Shown here one piece after another: positions 24,811-32,374 of a stretch of 64,000 nucleotides of DNA. The stretch is from Saccharopolyspora sp. NFXS83. Lineage in GTDB: Bacteria; Actinomycetota; Actinomycetes; Mycobacteriales; Pseudonocardiaceae. The position numbers and the translations under genes are program-made. The number at the start of each line of letters is the position of its first letter. The first letter of the stretch is position 1. The DNA lies in NCBI RefSeq assembly GCF_026241095.1, contig NZ_JAPFGB010000014.1, forward strand, positions 1 through 64,000. Reading direction: 5' to 3'. The notes below the pieces were generated by a model. That model was not told where the DNA came from, searched no databases, and saw nothing but the letters and a program-made list of their open reading frames with translations.

Positions 24811-24889
24811 GGGTCTCCTCGTTGAGTCCTCGCGTCGTCGAGCGCTGGCGCTGCGGCGCGATGGCCGATCCGGTCAAGTCCGGCATCAC

Positions 24890-24955
24890 ACGGTTTAACA
24901 GAACATATTCATTGATTCACATAATAGTCAAGCGTGCTAACATTTTTTCACGGAT
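24890..24955. promoter_or_regulatory. AT-rich divergent promoter/operator of the acid-sugar locus
   Basis: Between the oxidoreductase (24810) and the OtnK-type kinase (25097) is a sharply AT-rich island (GGTTTAACAGAACATATTC, ATTCACATAATAG, GCTAACATTTTTT). It stands out against roughly 70 percent GC surroundings. It should contain the two divergent promoters and the binding site of the DeoR protein at 21124. Half-sites of the form GTTTAAC/GCTAAC are visible, but no perfect palindrome. Confidence 0.5.
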
Positions 24956-25096
24956 GCGGATCGGCTCGTCCTCCCCCACGAGGGCGGCTCCCGCACGAAC
25001 GCGGCCGGGCAGCAGCACCGGCCCACCACCCCGTCCGCGTCCCGCGGACGACCGAACCGCCCGCTCCCCGCGGGCGCACCGCGACCGGGAGGACGC

Positions 25097-26347
25097 ATGC
25101 CGCTGATCGGCGCGATCGCCGACGACTTCACCGGGGCGACCGACCTCGCGACGATGCTCGTCTCCCGCGGCTTCCGCACCGCCGTGGTGATCGGCACGGC
25201 CGAACCCGCCGAGCCGCTGGACGAGCTGGACGCGGTGGTGGTGGCGCTGAAGTCGCGCACCGCCCCCGTCGAGGAAGCCGTGCGCGACTCCCTCGCCGCG
25301 CTGCGCGCGTTGCGGGCGGTCGGATGCGAGCGGATCTACGTGAAGTACTGCTCCACGTTCGACTCCACGCCCACCGGCAACATCGGCCCGGTCGTGGACG
25401 CCGTGCTCGACGAGCTCGGGGCCGGCCGGGCCGTCGTGGTGCCCTCGTTCCCGGCCACCGGCCGCACCGTGCACCGCGGGCACCTGTTCGTCGGCGATCA
25501 GCCGCTGGCGGAGAGCCCGATGCGCGACCACCCGCTGACTCCGATGCGGGACTCGGACCTGCTGCGGCTGCTCGCCCCGCAGACCCGCCGCCCGGTGCGG
25601 CTGATCGGCCACGACGTGGTGCGGGCAGGCTCCGACGCGGTGCGCGACGAGCTGGCCGGATCGGGATCGGCGCTGGTGGTGGTCGACGCCGCCACCGACG
25701 CGGACCTGATGACGATCGCCGCGGCCACCGCCGAGGATCCGGTGCTCACCGGCGGCGCGGGGCTCGCGCTCGGCCTCACCGGTCCGCACCCGGGCAGCGC
25801 CCGCGCGGAGTCGGCCGGGCCGGGGCCCGCCGTGGTGCTCGCCGGGAGCGCTTCGGCGGCGACCCGGGGGCAGGTGGAGCACGCGAAGTCCCTGCTGCCG
25901 AACCGGAAGCTCGACGTCGCGGCGCTGCGCGCGGACTTCGAGGCAGCCGTCGCCGAGCTGATCGAGTTCGTCCGTACCCGGTGGGAGGCGGATCCCGCCC
26001 TGCCGCCGATGATCTACGCGGTGGGCGCGGGCGACGAGCTCGAACCGGCGGAGGGCGCGACGCCCGCCGGGGAGCTGCTGGAACGGGCATTGGCGCGCTG
26101 CGCGAGCGAACTGGTCGTGTCCAGAGCGCGGCGGCTGCTCGTCGCGGGCGGCGAGACCTCCGGCGCGGTGGTGCTGGCGCTGGGCGCGACCGCGCTGCAC
26201 GTCGGCTCGCAGATCGCTCCGGGCGTGCCGTGGTGCCGAACCGAGTCCCATGTGGACGGAGAGGTCCGCGCGGTGGACGTGGCGTTGAAATCGGGGAACT
26301 TCGGAGGGGTCGACATCTTCACCACGGCTTGGGACGTGCTGTCATGA
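25097..26347 (+). CDS. otnK: Four-carbon acid sugar kinase (DUF1537, OtnK-like)
   Basis: This 416-residue kinase phosphorylates 3-keto four-carbon acids such as 3-oxo-tetronates. It opens with the family signature IGAIADDFTGATDLATMLV and has the YVKYCSTFDSTPTGNIGPV substrate segment. The C-terminal nucleotide-binding domain shows LLVAGGETSGAVVLAL and PGVPWC. Length is normal for OtnK/DtnK. GGGAGGACGC precedes the ATG. Its stop overlaps the ATG of the class II aldolase, the usual OtnK-OtnC partnership that ends in dihydroxyacetone phosphate plus carbon dioxide. Confidence 0.88.
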   Translation: MPLIGAIADDFTGATDLATMLVSRGFRTAVVIGTAEPAEPLDELDAVVVALKSRTAPVEEAVRDSLAALRALRAVGCERIYVKYCSTFDSTPTGNIGPVVDAVLDELGAGRAVVVPSFPATGRTVHRGHLFVGDQPLAESPMRDHPLTPMRDSDLLRLLAPQTRRPVRLIGHDVVRAGSDAVRDELAGSGSALVVVDAATDADLMTIAAATAEDPVLTGGAGLALGLTGPHPGSARAESAGPGPAVVLAGSASAATRGQVEHAKSLLPNRKLDVAALRADFEAAVAELIEFVRTRWEADPALPPMIYAVGAGDELEPAEGATPAGELLERALARCASELVVSRARRLLVAGGETSGAVVLALGATALHVGSQIAPGVPWCRTESHVDGEVRAVDVALKSGNFGGVDIFTTAWDVLS

Positions 26348-26976
26348 CGAGGCGAGAACTGGTCGCCGCCGGTGCCCGCTTGGCCGCGCTCGGCCTCAGC
26401 CCGGGTTCCTCCGGCAACATCAGCGTCCGCGAAGGCGACCGGATGCTGCTCACGCCGACCGGAGCGGACCTCGCCGAACTCGACCCCGAAGCGCTCTCCG
26501 AGTTGTCGCTCGACGGCGAGCACCTGGCCGGTCCCCGGCCGTCGAAGGAGTTCCCGCTGCACGGCGCGTTCTACCGCCGAGAACCGGGCACGAACGCGGT
26601 GGTGCACCTGCACTCCCGCAACGCGGCCGGGGTCGCGTGCCTGTCACCGTGGTCGCAGCGCAGCGCGATCCCGCCGCTGACCCCGTACTTCGTGATGCGC
26701 GTCGGCCAGTCCCCGCTGATCCCCTACGCGGCACCCGGCGACCCGGCGCAGGCCGACGTGCTGGAAGCGCTCGACTTCGACTTCCGCGCGGCGCTGCTGC
26801 AGAACCACGGGCCCATCACCTCCGGGGCGACGCTCGCGGCGGCGGTGGACGCGGCGGTGGAGATCGAGGAGGTCGCGGCGTTGCTGCTGCGCCTGGGCAC
26901 GCACACGCCTCGACTGCTGGAACCGGAGCAGATCCGCGAGCTCACGAAGAAGTACGGGACCCCCTGGGACGTGTGA
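26344..26976 (+). CDS. otnC: Class II aldolase/adducin-domain protein (OtnC-like decarboxylase)
   Basis: This 210-residue metal-dependent aldolase-fold protein contains GLSPGSSGNISVR, the acid-base glutamate in SKEFPLHG, the zinc histidines in VVHLHSRNA and a third in LLQNHGPITSG. It is coupled to the kinase upstream by a four-base overlap. In characterised loci OtnC decarboxylates 3-oxo-tetronate 4-phosphate to dihydroxyacetone phosphate. By size and motifs it could also be a fuculose-phosphate-type aldolase, but the kinase partner favours OtnC. Confidence 0.85.
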   Translation: MTRRELVAAGARLAALGLSPGSSGNISVREGDRMLLTPTGADLAELDPEALSELSLDGEHLAGPRPSKEFPLHGAFYRREPGTNAVVHLHSRNAAGVACLSPWSQRSAIPPLTPYFVMRVGQSPLIPYAAPGDPAQADVLEALDFDFRAALLQNHGPITSGATLAAAVDAAVEIEEVAALLLRLGTHTPRLLEPEQIRELTKKYGTPWDV

Positions 26977-27033
26977 TCCCACCGGGGTAGGACACCGGGC
27001 CGAGCAGGCGCGGGAGCACCCGCTCGGCCCAGG

Positions 27034-27111
27034 TCAGCCTTCTGGGGTGATTTCGACGCCACCACGCCAGATCCGCCGCAGCGCGCGGGTCGCGCGGACG
27101 TCGGCCAGCGG
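27034..27111 (-). pseudogene. Possible C-terminal scrap of an amidohydrolase
   Basis: On the minus strand 25 codons read PLADVRATRALRRIWRGGVE and end in TGA. This resembles the last strand of metal-dependent amidohydrolases ('DPLAD...RIRRVWRGG'). Nothing upstream in frame continues the family, so it is at most a relic in the 298-base gap between the aldolase and the mannosidase. Low certainty. Confidence 0.3.
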
Positions 27112-27196
27112 ACGCGGTGCCGTGCCCGAGGCCGAGGTCCGCGCGATCGTCGACGAGGTCCTGCTCCCGCTGCTCGCCTCTCGGAGCCGAACGGAC

Positions 27197-27226
27197 CGAG
27201 GCCCCCGGCGCGAGCCGAGGGCCTCG
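27197..27226 (-). terminator. Hairpin downstream of the GH92 gene
   Basis: CGAGGCCC (27197-27204) pairs with GGGCCTCG (27219-27226), 49 bases beyond the mannosidase stop on the minus strand. It is a short but GC-rich stem. Confidence 0.5.
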
Positions 27227-27274
27227 AACCTTCTCCACCGCAGCGGAGTCGGACCATCCTGTTCGGACTGATCA

Positions 27275-29614
27275 TCACTGGCCGGGGGCGCCGAACGACG
27301 GCGGCGCGTCCTCCGGTGCGCTGCCCCACTCGGCGTTCGGTTCGGCGCCGAGGGTGTAGTCCAGCGTGCCGCCCTCGTTGACGAACTGCTCGGACAGCCA
27401 CGCCTTGCCGCTCGGCGCGCCGTTGACCGCCAGGCCCTGCACGTACTTCGTGTCCCGGGAGGCGTCCGGGGCGTTGATGTTGATCGTCTTCCCGTTGCCC
27501 CGGTCGATGCTGATCGACGAGAACAGCGGGCTGGCCAGGACGAGCTCGGCCCGGCCCGGCGCCTCCGGGTACATGCCGAGCGACGCCCACACCGCCCAGG
27601 ACGACATCTGGCCGAGGTCGTCGTTGCCGACCAGACCGTTGGGTTCCGCGCTGAACAGGTCGGTCAGCGCACGCCGCACCACGTCCTGGGTCTTGTGCGG
27701 CTGTCCCGCGTAGGCGTACGCCCAGGGGGTGTTCGCGGAGGGCTCGTTGCCGAGGTAGGCGTTGGCCTTGTCCGGGCCACCGTTGAGCTCGGCGAAGAAC
27801 TCGTCGAGCCGCCCGGTGACCTGCTCGTCCCCGCCCATCTGGTCGAACAGCTCCCGGTGGTTGAACGGCACCATCCAGGTGTACTGCGCGGCGTTGCCCT
27901 CGACGTAGCCGTCCTGCTGCTCAGGGGCGAACGCCGGCCAGGCGCCGTCGGCCTCGCGCGGCTGGATCCAGCCGTTGCCGGGGTTGAACAGGTTCTTCCA
28001 GTTCTGCGCGCGGCGCTGGAACTCGTCGTGCGTGCCGCTCTCACCGATCCGCTGGGCGAACTGGGCCACCGCGAAGTCCGCGCTGGTGTACTCCAGCGTG
28101 GTCGACACCGATCCCCAGGATTCCTCGTCATCGGCCGGGATGTAGCCGAGCTCCCCGTACTTGTCGTGGACGGGGCGCTCATCGGCGTTCGAGGCGCCCG
28201 CCACCATCCGCTCCAGCGCCGCGGCCGTGTCGAAGTCGGTGGCGCCGAAGGCGTGCGCGCTCGCGATCATGATCGGCAGCGGGTCGCCGGTCATCACGCC
28301 GGTACCGCCGTTGGCGACCGTCCAGCGGTCGAAGTAGCCGCCCTGGACGGACTGGTTCACCGCGGACTGCGCGATGTCGGAGGCGATGTCCGGCGCGATC
28401 AGCGAGACCAGCTGCATCTGCGAGCGGTACACGTCCCAGCCCGAGTAGTTCGCGTACTGGGCGTGCCCCGGTTCCGCGGTGTGCACGTTGCCGTCGAAGC
28501 CCGTGTACTCGCCGTTGACGTCGCTGAAGACGTTCGGGTGCAGCAGCGAGTGGTAGAGCCCGGTGTAGAGGCGACGCCGGTCCTGCTCCTCACCGCCGCC
28601 GACGTCGATCCGGCCGAGCATCTCGTTCCACGCGGCCCTGGTGCCGTCGCGCACTTCGCCGATGCCGCGCTCACCGAGTTCCTCGGCGGCGTTGGCCTTC
28701 GCTCCGTCGAGGCTGACGAAGGACATGCCGACGCGGGCGGTCACCGTGCGGTCGGCGCCGGGGTCGAAGGACACGAACGCCTGCGCGCCGTCGTCCTGCG
28801 GGGCCGGCCGCCCGTCGTTCGCGGGTGCGGTTCCCTCGGCCGAGCCGGTGATCTCCTTGCTCGACGGGTCGACCTTGCCGTCGCGCACGACGCCGCTGCC
28901 GGTGAAGTCCTCGTCGAACTCGGCGTGGAAGTAGATCCGGTACTTGTTGCTGCCACCGCAGAAACCGCCGCCGTCGGTGTAGCCGCTGATGCTGTTGCCT
29001 TCGACGGTCACCGATCCGGACGCGTCGTTGAACGCCTTCGCGGCGTCGACCGACAGCGACGCGGTCTGCCCTTCCGGATAGGTGAACTTCGCGATCCCCG
29101 CCCGCTGGGTGGCGGTGAGCTCGGTCCGCAGGCCGTTGTCGAAGGTGACGTCGTAGGCGCCGGGCGACGCGGACTCGTTCTCGTGCGAGAACGCGTAGTC
29201 CGCCACCGGGGCGTCACCGAGCACGGGCAGGAACGGGATGTTGCCGAAGTCCCCGCAGCCGGCACCGGAGATGTGGGTGAGGCTGAAACCGCGAATCCGG
29301 TCGTCCTCGTACTGGTAGCCGCCGTGCTGGTATTCGGCGGTGTCCGGGCTCCACTGCATCATCCCGAACGGCGCCACCGCACCGGGGAAGGTGTTGCCCG
29401 CGCCGCCGCCGTGGCCGAAGTCGGGACCGCCGACCTGGGTTCCGGTGAACGGGTTGACGTACTGCGCGGGATCTTCGACGTCCGGCGCGGCCGGTGCCGC
29501 GGCGATGGCCGGTACCGCTGCCGCGGGCATGGCCAGTGCGGTGACCAGCCCGACCGTGGTGACCAGCGCTGATCGGTATCGGCCGGATGTGCGTCTGCGC
29601 CTGGATGTGCGCAT
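27275..29614 (-). CDS. Secreted GH92 alpha-mannosidase
   Basis: This 779-residue exported glycosidase has a Tat- or Sec-type signal (twin arginines, then LVTTVGLVTALAMPAAAVPA). GH92 enzymes are calcium-dependent inverting exo-mannosidases acting on mannans or N-glycans. Family motifs are YVNPFTGTQVG, GGAGNTFPGAVAPFGM, the general-acid region VSTTLEYTSADFAVAQ, GYVEGNAAQYTWMVPFN and the base-bearing GNDDLGQMSSWAVWASLGMYP. No extra carbohydrate-binding module is attached. GAGAGGAGCACG precedes the ATG at 29614. It appears monocistronic. A LacI-type operator lies about 340 bases upstream. Confidence 0.92.
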   Translation of the reverse strand: MRTSRRRRTSGRYRSALVTTVGLVTALAMPAAAVPAIAAAPAAPDVEDPAQYVNPFTGTQVGGPDFGHGGGAGNTFPGAVAPFGMMQWSPDTAEYQHGGYQYEDDRIRGFSLTHISGAGCGDFGNIPFLPVLGDAPVADYAFSHENESASPGAYDVTFDNGLRTELTATQRAGIAKFTYPEGQTASLSVDAAKAFNDASGSVTVEGNSISGYTDGGGFCGGSNKYRIYFHAEFDEDFTGSGVVRDGKVDPSSKEITGSAEGTAPANDGRPAPQDDGAQAFVSFDPGADRTVTARVGMSFVSLDGAKANAAEELGERGIGEVRDGTRAAWNEMLGRIDVGGGEEQDRRRLYTGLYHSLLHPNVFSDVNGEYTGFDGNVHTAEPGHAQYANYSGWDVYRSQMQLVSLIAPDIASDIAQSAVNQSVQGGYFDRWTVANGGTGVMTGDPLPIMIASAHAFGATDFDTAAALERMVAGASNADERPVHDKYGELGYIPADDEESWGSVSTTLEYTSADFAVAQFAQRIGESGTHDEFQRRAQNWKNLFNPGNGWIQPREADGAWPAFAPEQQDGYVEGNAAQYTWMVPFNHRELFDQMGGDEQVTGRLDEFFAELNGGPDKANAYLGNEPSANTPWAYAYAGQPHKTQDVVRRALTDLFSAEPNGLVGNDDLGQMSSWAVWASLGMYPEAPGRAELVLASPLFSSISIDRGNGKTININAPDASRDTKYVQGLAVNGAPSGKAWLSEQFVNEGGTLDYTLGAEPNAEWGSAPEDAPPSFGAPGQ

Positions 29615-29956
29615 CGTGCTCCTCTCCCTGGTGACGGGACGACGGGTCAGGACGAGGTGGCGGCGGGAACGCCCGGCGCGGGAATCGCGAACCGGAATTC
29701 TCCGCGGGAACTCGATCGGTCCGCTACCGGATGCGAGGAGGCGGCGCCTTTCCGGCGTGAGCGCGAACGGGCTGCGAGCGCGGATCGCGAATCCGGGCGC
29801 CGCTGCATCATTTCCTCCGGCGGTTCCGCCGGAACGTATTCAGCGGATCCCGTTCTGCGCGAAGGGGACGCCGAGCCTGCTCCGGTCGCAGCAACGCCCC
29901 GGAGAACCGTCGCCGACAGCAGGAGGAAGACCCCGAAGCGCGCACAAATCCCCCAT

Positions 29957-29968
29957 GACAACGTTGTC
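29957..29968. promoter_or_regulatory. LacI-family-type operator palindrome
   Basis: GACAACGTTGTC is a perfect 12-bp palindrome with the central CG typical of LacI-family sites. It lies in the 570-base gene-free stretch (29615-30184) upstream of the GH92 mannosidase, where I see no other coding region. Control of the mannosidase would need a long leader or a distant promoter. No LacI gene is in the window. Confidence 0.5.
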
Positions 29969-30184
29969 TAATGCGGTGATCACAACCGTACAGATCCGCC
30001 TCGGAAGCGGCAACGACCACCGTCGGCAGATCGCTCGGACCAGCCGATTCCGGAAAGTTTTCCATCCATTCAGGGCAATCTCGAACCACCCGCTCACATA
30101 TTTACCAGAAGAATCCCCGGATCCGACTCCGGACGCCGATTCCGGCGATGTCGCCGTCCGGGTGAAAAGGCCTGCGGGATCTGG

Positions 30185-30560
30185 TCAGAACTTCCCGGCC
30201 GGACCGCGGCTGCGATCCGGCCCGTTCCACTGCGCCAGCAACCGCAGCGACGTCTGCGACGGTGAATCCGGTTCGGTGGTGCAGACGAACAGGGTCTGCT
30301 CCGGATCTCCGGCGGGCTGCAGGGCCTGGTAGGTGACGGCGAGCTCGCCTACGAGCGGGTGGCGGTAGCCCTTGGTGCCAGTGGTGCGCCGGTGGACGCG
30401 GTGATCCGGCCACCAGCGGCGGAATTCCCCGCTGTGGATGGACGATTCGCCGTTCAACGCCGAGAGCTTCGGATCGTCCGGGTGGCGGCCCGCGTCGAGG
30501 CGCGGCATCGCCACGGTGTCGGCGGCGACGGCCGCCCACCTTCGCACCTCGTGCTCGGTC
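30185..30560 (-). pseudogene. MmyB-type XRE regulator, 5'-truncated
   Basis: The minus strand encodes only the C-terminal half of the MmyB-like ligand-binding domain (RRWAAVAADTVAM, AGRHPDDPKLSALNGESS, FRRWWPDHRVHRRTTGTK, LAVTYQALQPAGDPEQTLFV, TSLRLLAQW). The helix-turn-helix and the first half of the sensor domain are absent in all frames. The upstream in-frame sequence turns into Arg/Gly-rich noise. It is a remnant of a regulator about 270 residues long. Confidence 0.75.
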
Positions 30561-30748
30561 CGGACGCCGTCGAACGACTCCAGGTCAAGATCGCCGCACT
30601 GCACGACGATCTGGTGCGCAGTCAGGAGAAATCGGCCGCGACCATCCGCTGACTCCCCCTCGCGGACTCCGCGACCGCCCGCGGATCGGCTCGGGTAAGC
30701 GCCACCGTCGTCCCACCGGCCGAACGGGCCGACGGGGCCTGCGGCCGG

Positions 30749-30787
30749 GTGCCTCCTCCGTCCGGTCCCACCGGACGGAGGAGGCAC
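30749..30787 (-). terminator. Strong hairpin terminator of the TetR gene
   Basis: A perfect 18-bp stem (30749-30766 with 30770-30787) closes a three-base loop, 24 bases after the TetR stop codon on the minus strand. Confidence 0.85.
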
Positions 30788-30811
30788 TCACTTCAGGGAC
30801 TGCGGTGGCGG

Positions 30812-31399
30812 TTACGCGCGCTGGGCGACTCGTTCGTCCAGCAGGCTCGCCGCGAGTTCCTTGCCGAGGTCGATGGGGTCGGTGCTACGGCTGAACTTCG
30901 AACCCGCGACCGCGCCGTCGTAGAGCAAGCGGACGCGTTCGGCGGTGGCCTCGGCCTCGGCGACGCCCGCCTGCTCGGCCAGGTCGACCAGCAGCTCGTG
31001 CAACCAGGCGCGGTGCCGGTCCACGGCGGCGCGGGCGGGGTGCCCCGCGTCGGGGAACTCGGTGGCGGCGTTGAGGTACAGGCAGCCTCGGAACCGCCGG
31101 GCGACAGCCGCGCCGTGGGCCAGGTCGAACAGGGCGAGGATCTTGTCCCGCGGGGCGTCGAGGCCCGCGGTGGCCTTCTCCCACTTCTTGCGGTCGGCGT
31201 CGTCCTGGTCGTCGAGGTACGCCGCGACGAGGGCGTCCTTCGAACCGAACGCGTGGTACAGGCTGGCCCGCGCCACGCCCGCCTCGGCGATCACCCGGTC
31301 GATCCCGACCGCCCGGATCCCCTCGCGCACGAACAGGTCGCCGGCCGCCTCCAGCAGCCGCTGGGCGGGTGCGGTCCCGCCTGATCGCGTGGTGGCCAT
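30812..31399 (-). CDS. TetR-family transcriptional regulator
   Basis: This 195-residue repressor has a helix-turn-helix at about residues 12-58 (LLEAAGDLFVREGIRAVGID, IAEAGVARASLYHAFGSKDA) and a helical ligand domain. It is closest in style to the TetR_C_33-like or YcdC-type regulators often found by oxidoreductases. ATG 31399 has little ribosome site and may be leaderless; GTG 31405 is an alternative. It is divergent from the leader-peptide operon starting at 31455, with an inverted repeat between them that is its probable operator. Confidence 0.9.
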   Translation of the reverse strand: MATTRSGGTAPAQRLLEAAGDLFVREGIRAVGIDRVIAEAGVARASLYHAFGSKDALVAAYLDDQDDADRKKWEKATAGLDAPRDKILALFDLAHGAAVARRFRGCLYLNAATEFPDAGHPARAAVDRHRAWLHELLVDLAEQAGVAEAEATAERVRLLYDGAVAGSKFSRSTDPIDLGKELAASLLDERVAQRA

Positions 31400-31422
31400 G
31401 ACCACACCGTAACACCAATAGA

Positions 31423-31438
31423 CAGACCGATCCGTCTG
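31423..31438. promoter_or_regulatory. Probable TetR operator
   Basis: CAGACCGATCCGTCTG is an inverted repeat (CAGAC/GTCTG, six-base centre) 24 bases from the TetR start and 17 bases before the leader-peptide ATG. It overlaps the expected promoter of both genes. Confidence 0.6.
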
Positions 31439-31454
31439 GCCCTAGGGTGGGGCC

Positions 31455-31538
31455 ATGCCACGTTCGGAGCTCGTGCGGCGACTGCAGGTGGACCTGCTTC
31501 GGGTCGCCAGCGCGGTCTGTCCTGCTCCCCTGGCCTGA
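31455..31538 (+). CDS. Putative sulfur-linked leader peptide (VDLLRVASAVC type)
   Basis: This 27-residue ORF reads MPRSELVRRLQVDLL then RVASAVCPAPLA. The basic pair plus VDLLRVASAxC core matches the short 'putative leader peptides' that many actinomycetes carry ahead of sulfonate and sulfur assimilation operons. These are thought to act as cysteine-sensing attenuators because ribosomes pause at the late Cys codon. It is followed by 82 untranslated bases with a GACGGCTGAGAGCCGTC hairpin and then the DUF4242 gene. The sulfonate-type ABC importer genes downstream support a sulfur role. The peptide itself probably has no function once made. Confidence 0.7.
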   Translation: MPRSELVRRLQVDLLRVASAVCPAPLA

Positions 31539-31620
31539 ATCTCCCCTTTCCGCGGTACCTCTGCGACGGCTGAGAGCCGTCCGACGCCGCATGTCCCGAG
31601 CCAGTTCCGGAGGCTTCGCC

Positions 31621-32157
31621 ATGTCCCTGTACCTGTACGAGATCGTGCCCACCGACAACGCCCGCCCGGAGACGGAGAAGCTGCTCAGCACCTTCGACGC
31701 CGCCGCCCGCACCGCAGGCGGCGAAGTGATCGAGTCCCAGGTGACCGGCTCGCTGGACCGGGTGTTCGTCGTGGTGGAGGCCGCCGACGACGCCGACCTC
31801 GGCGGCGCGCTGAACACCGAGCGGCTCCCCGAGGTCGCGGAGCTCTCCGGCCCGCACCTGGTCCGCCTGGTCGGCGCCGAACTCGCCGACGTGAAGGCCG
31901 CCCGCCCGGACGCCGGGTACCTCGTCGAGTGGGACTTCCCCGCCGACCTGGACATGGACACCTACCTGGCGAACAAGAAGGCCAAGGCCCCGAAGTACGC
32001 CGAGGTCCCCGAGGTCACGTTCCTGCGCACCTACGTGCGCGAGGACATGGCGAAGTGCCTGTGCTTCTACGACGCGCCGGACGAAGACGTCGTCCGCAAG
32101 GCCCGAGACGTCGTGAGCACCCCCATCGACCGCCTGCACACCTTGGATCGGGGCTGA
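31621..32157 (+). CDS. DUF4242-domain protein
   Basis: This 178-residue soluble protein has a C-terminal DUF4242/SCO4226-like ferredoxin-fold segment (EVTFLRTYVREDMAKCLCFYDAP, then DVVRKARDVVSTPIDRLHTL). The first half (LYLYEIVPTDNARPETEKLL) may be a second, diverged copy. Related small proteins bind nickel or have no known role. The ATG at 31621 follows GGAGG with eight-base spacing. It is the first full gene after the leader peptide. A structured repeat separates it from the flavoenzyme gene, so it may be expressed more strongly than the genes downstream. Confidence 0.75.
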   Translation: MSLYLYEIVPTDNARPETEKLLSTFDAAARTAGGEVIESQVTGSLDRVFVVVEAADDADLGGALNTERLPEVAELSGPHLVRLVGAELADVKAARPDAGYLVEWDFPADLDMDTYLANKKAKAPKYAEVPEVTFLRTYVREDMAKCLCFYDAPDEDVVRKARDVVSTPIDRLHTLDRG

Positions 32158-32182
32158 GCAAGCCGCGGATTCGCGCGGCGGG

Positions 32183-32340
32183 CCGGGTGGCGGAACCAGC
32201 GGCCCCTTCGCTGCGGGATCGATCTCCCGCGCAGCTCCGCACGGCGAACTCGCCGTCCTCGCGAGGGAGCCGCTGAGAACCCGCCGGTGGTCACCTCTCC
32301 CGAACTGGTCACTGCGCAGCGGCTCCGCCGCTGGGACGGC
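32183..32340 (+). repeat. Structured intergenic repeat, copy 2
   Basis: This copy begins 26 bases after the DUF4242 stop codon. It contains GGGTGGCGGAACCAGCGGC, an outer stem of about 13 of 15 pairs (CAGCGGCCCCTTCGC with GCGAGGGAGCCGCTG), an inner GCGGGA/TCCCGC hairpin at 32213-32230, an ACGGCG/CGCCGT hairpin at 32241-32256, then CTGAGAACCCGCCGGTGGTC. A trailing AGCGGC/GCCGCT hairpin lies at 32318-32332. The layout matches copies at 12469 and 45939. Confidence 0.78.
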
Positions 32341-32374
32341 ACCACGAAAGACCATCTTGGAAGGACCTTGAACC

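Noticed and set aside
29647-29961. Minus-strand ORF with a hydrophobic start in the gap upstream of GH92
   Set aside because: The hydrophobic stretch is brief, the rest is Ser/Arg-rich, there is no ribosome site and it would overlap the LacI-type operator.
31540-31600. GGCTGAGAG motif resembling part of a TPP riboswitch
   Set aside because: Only the short GCTGAGA block is present; the remaining conserved thi-box segments are missing, and the hairpin is better explained as part of a leader-peptide attenuator.
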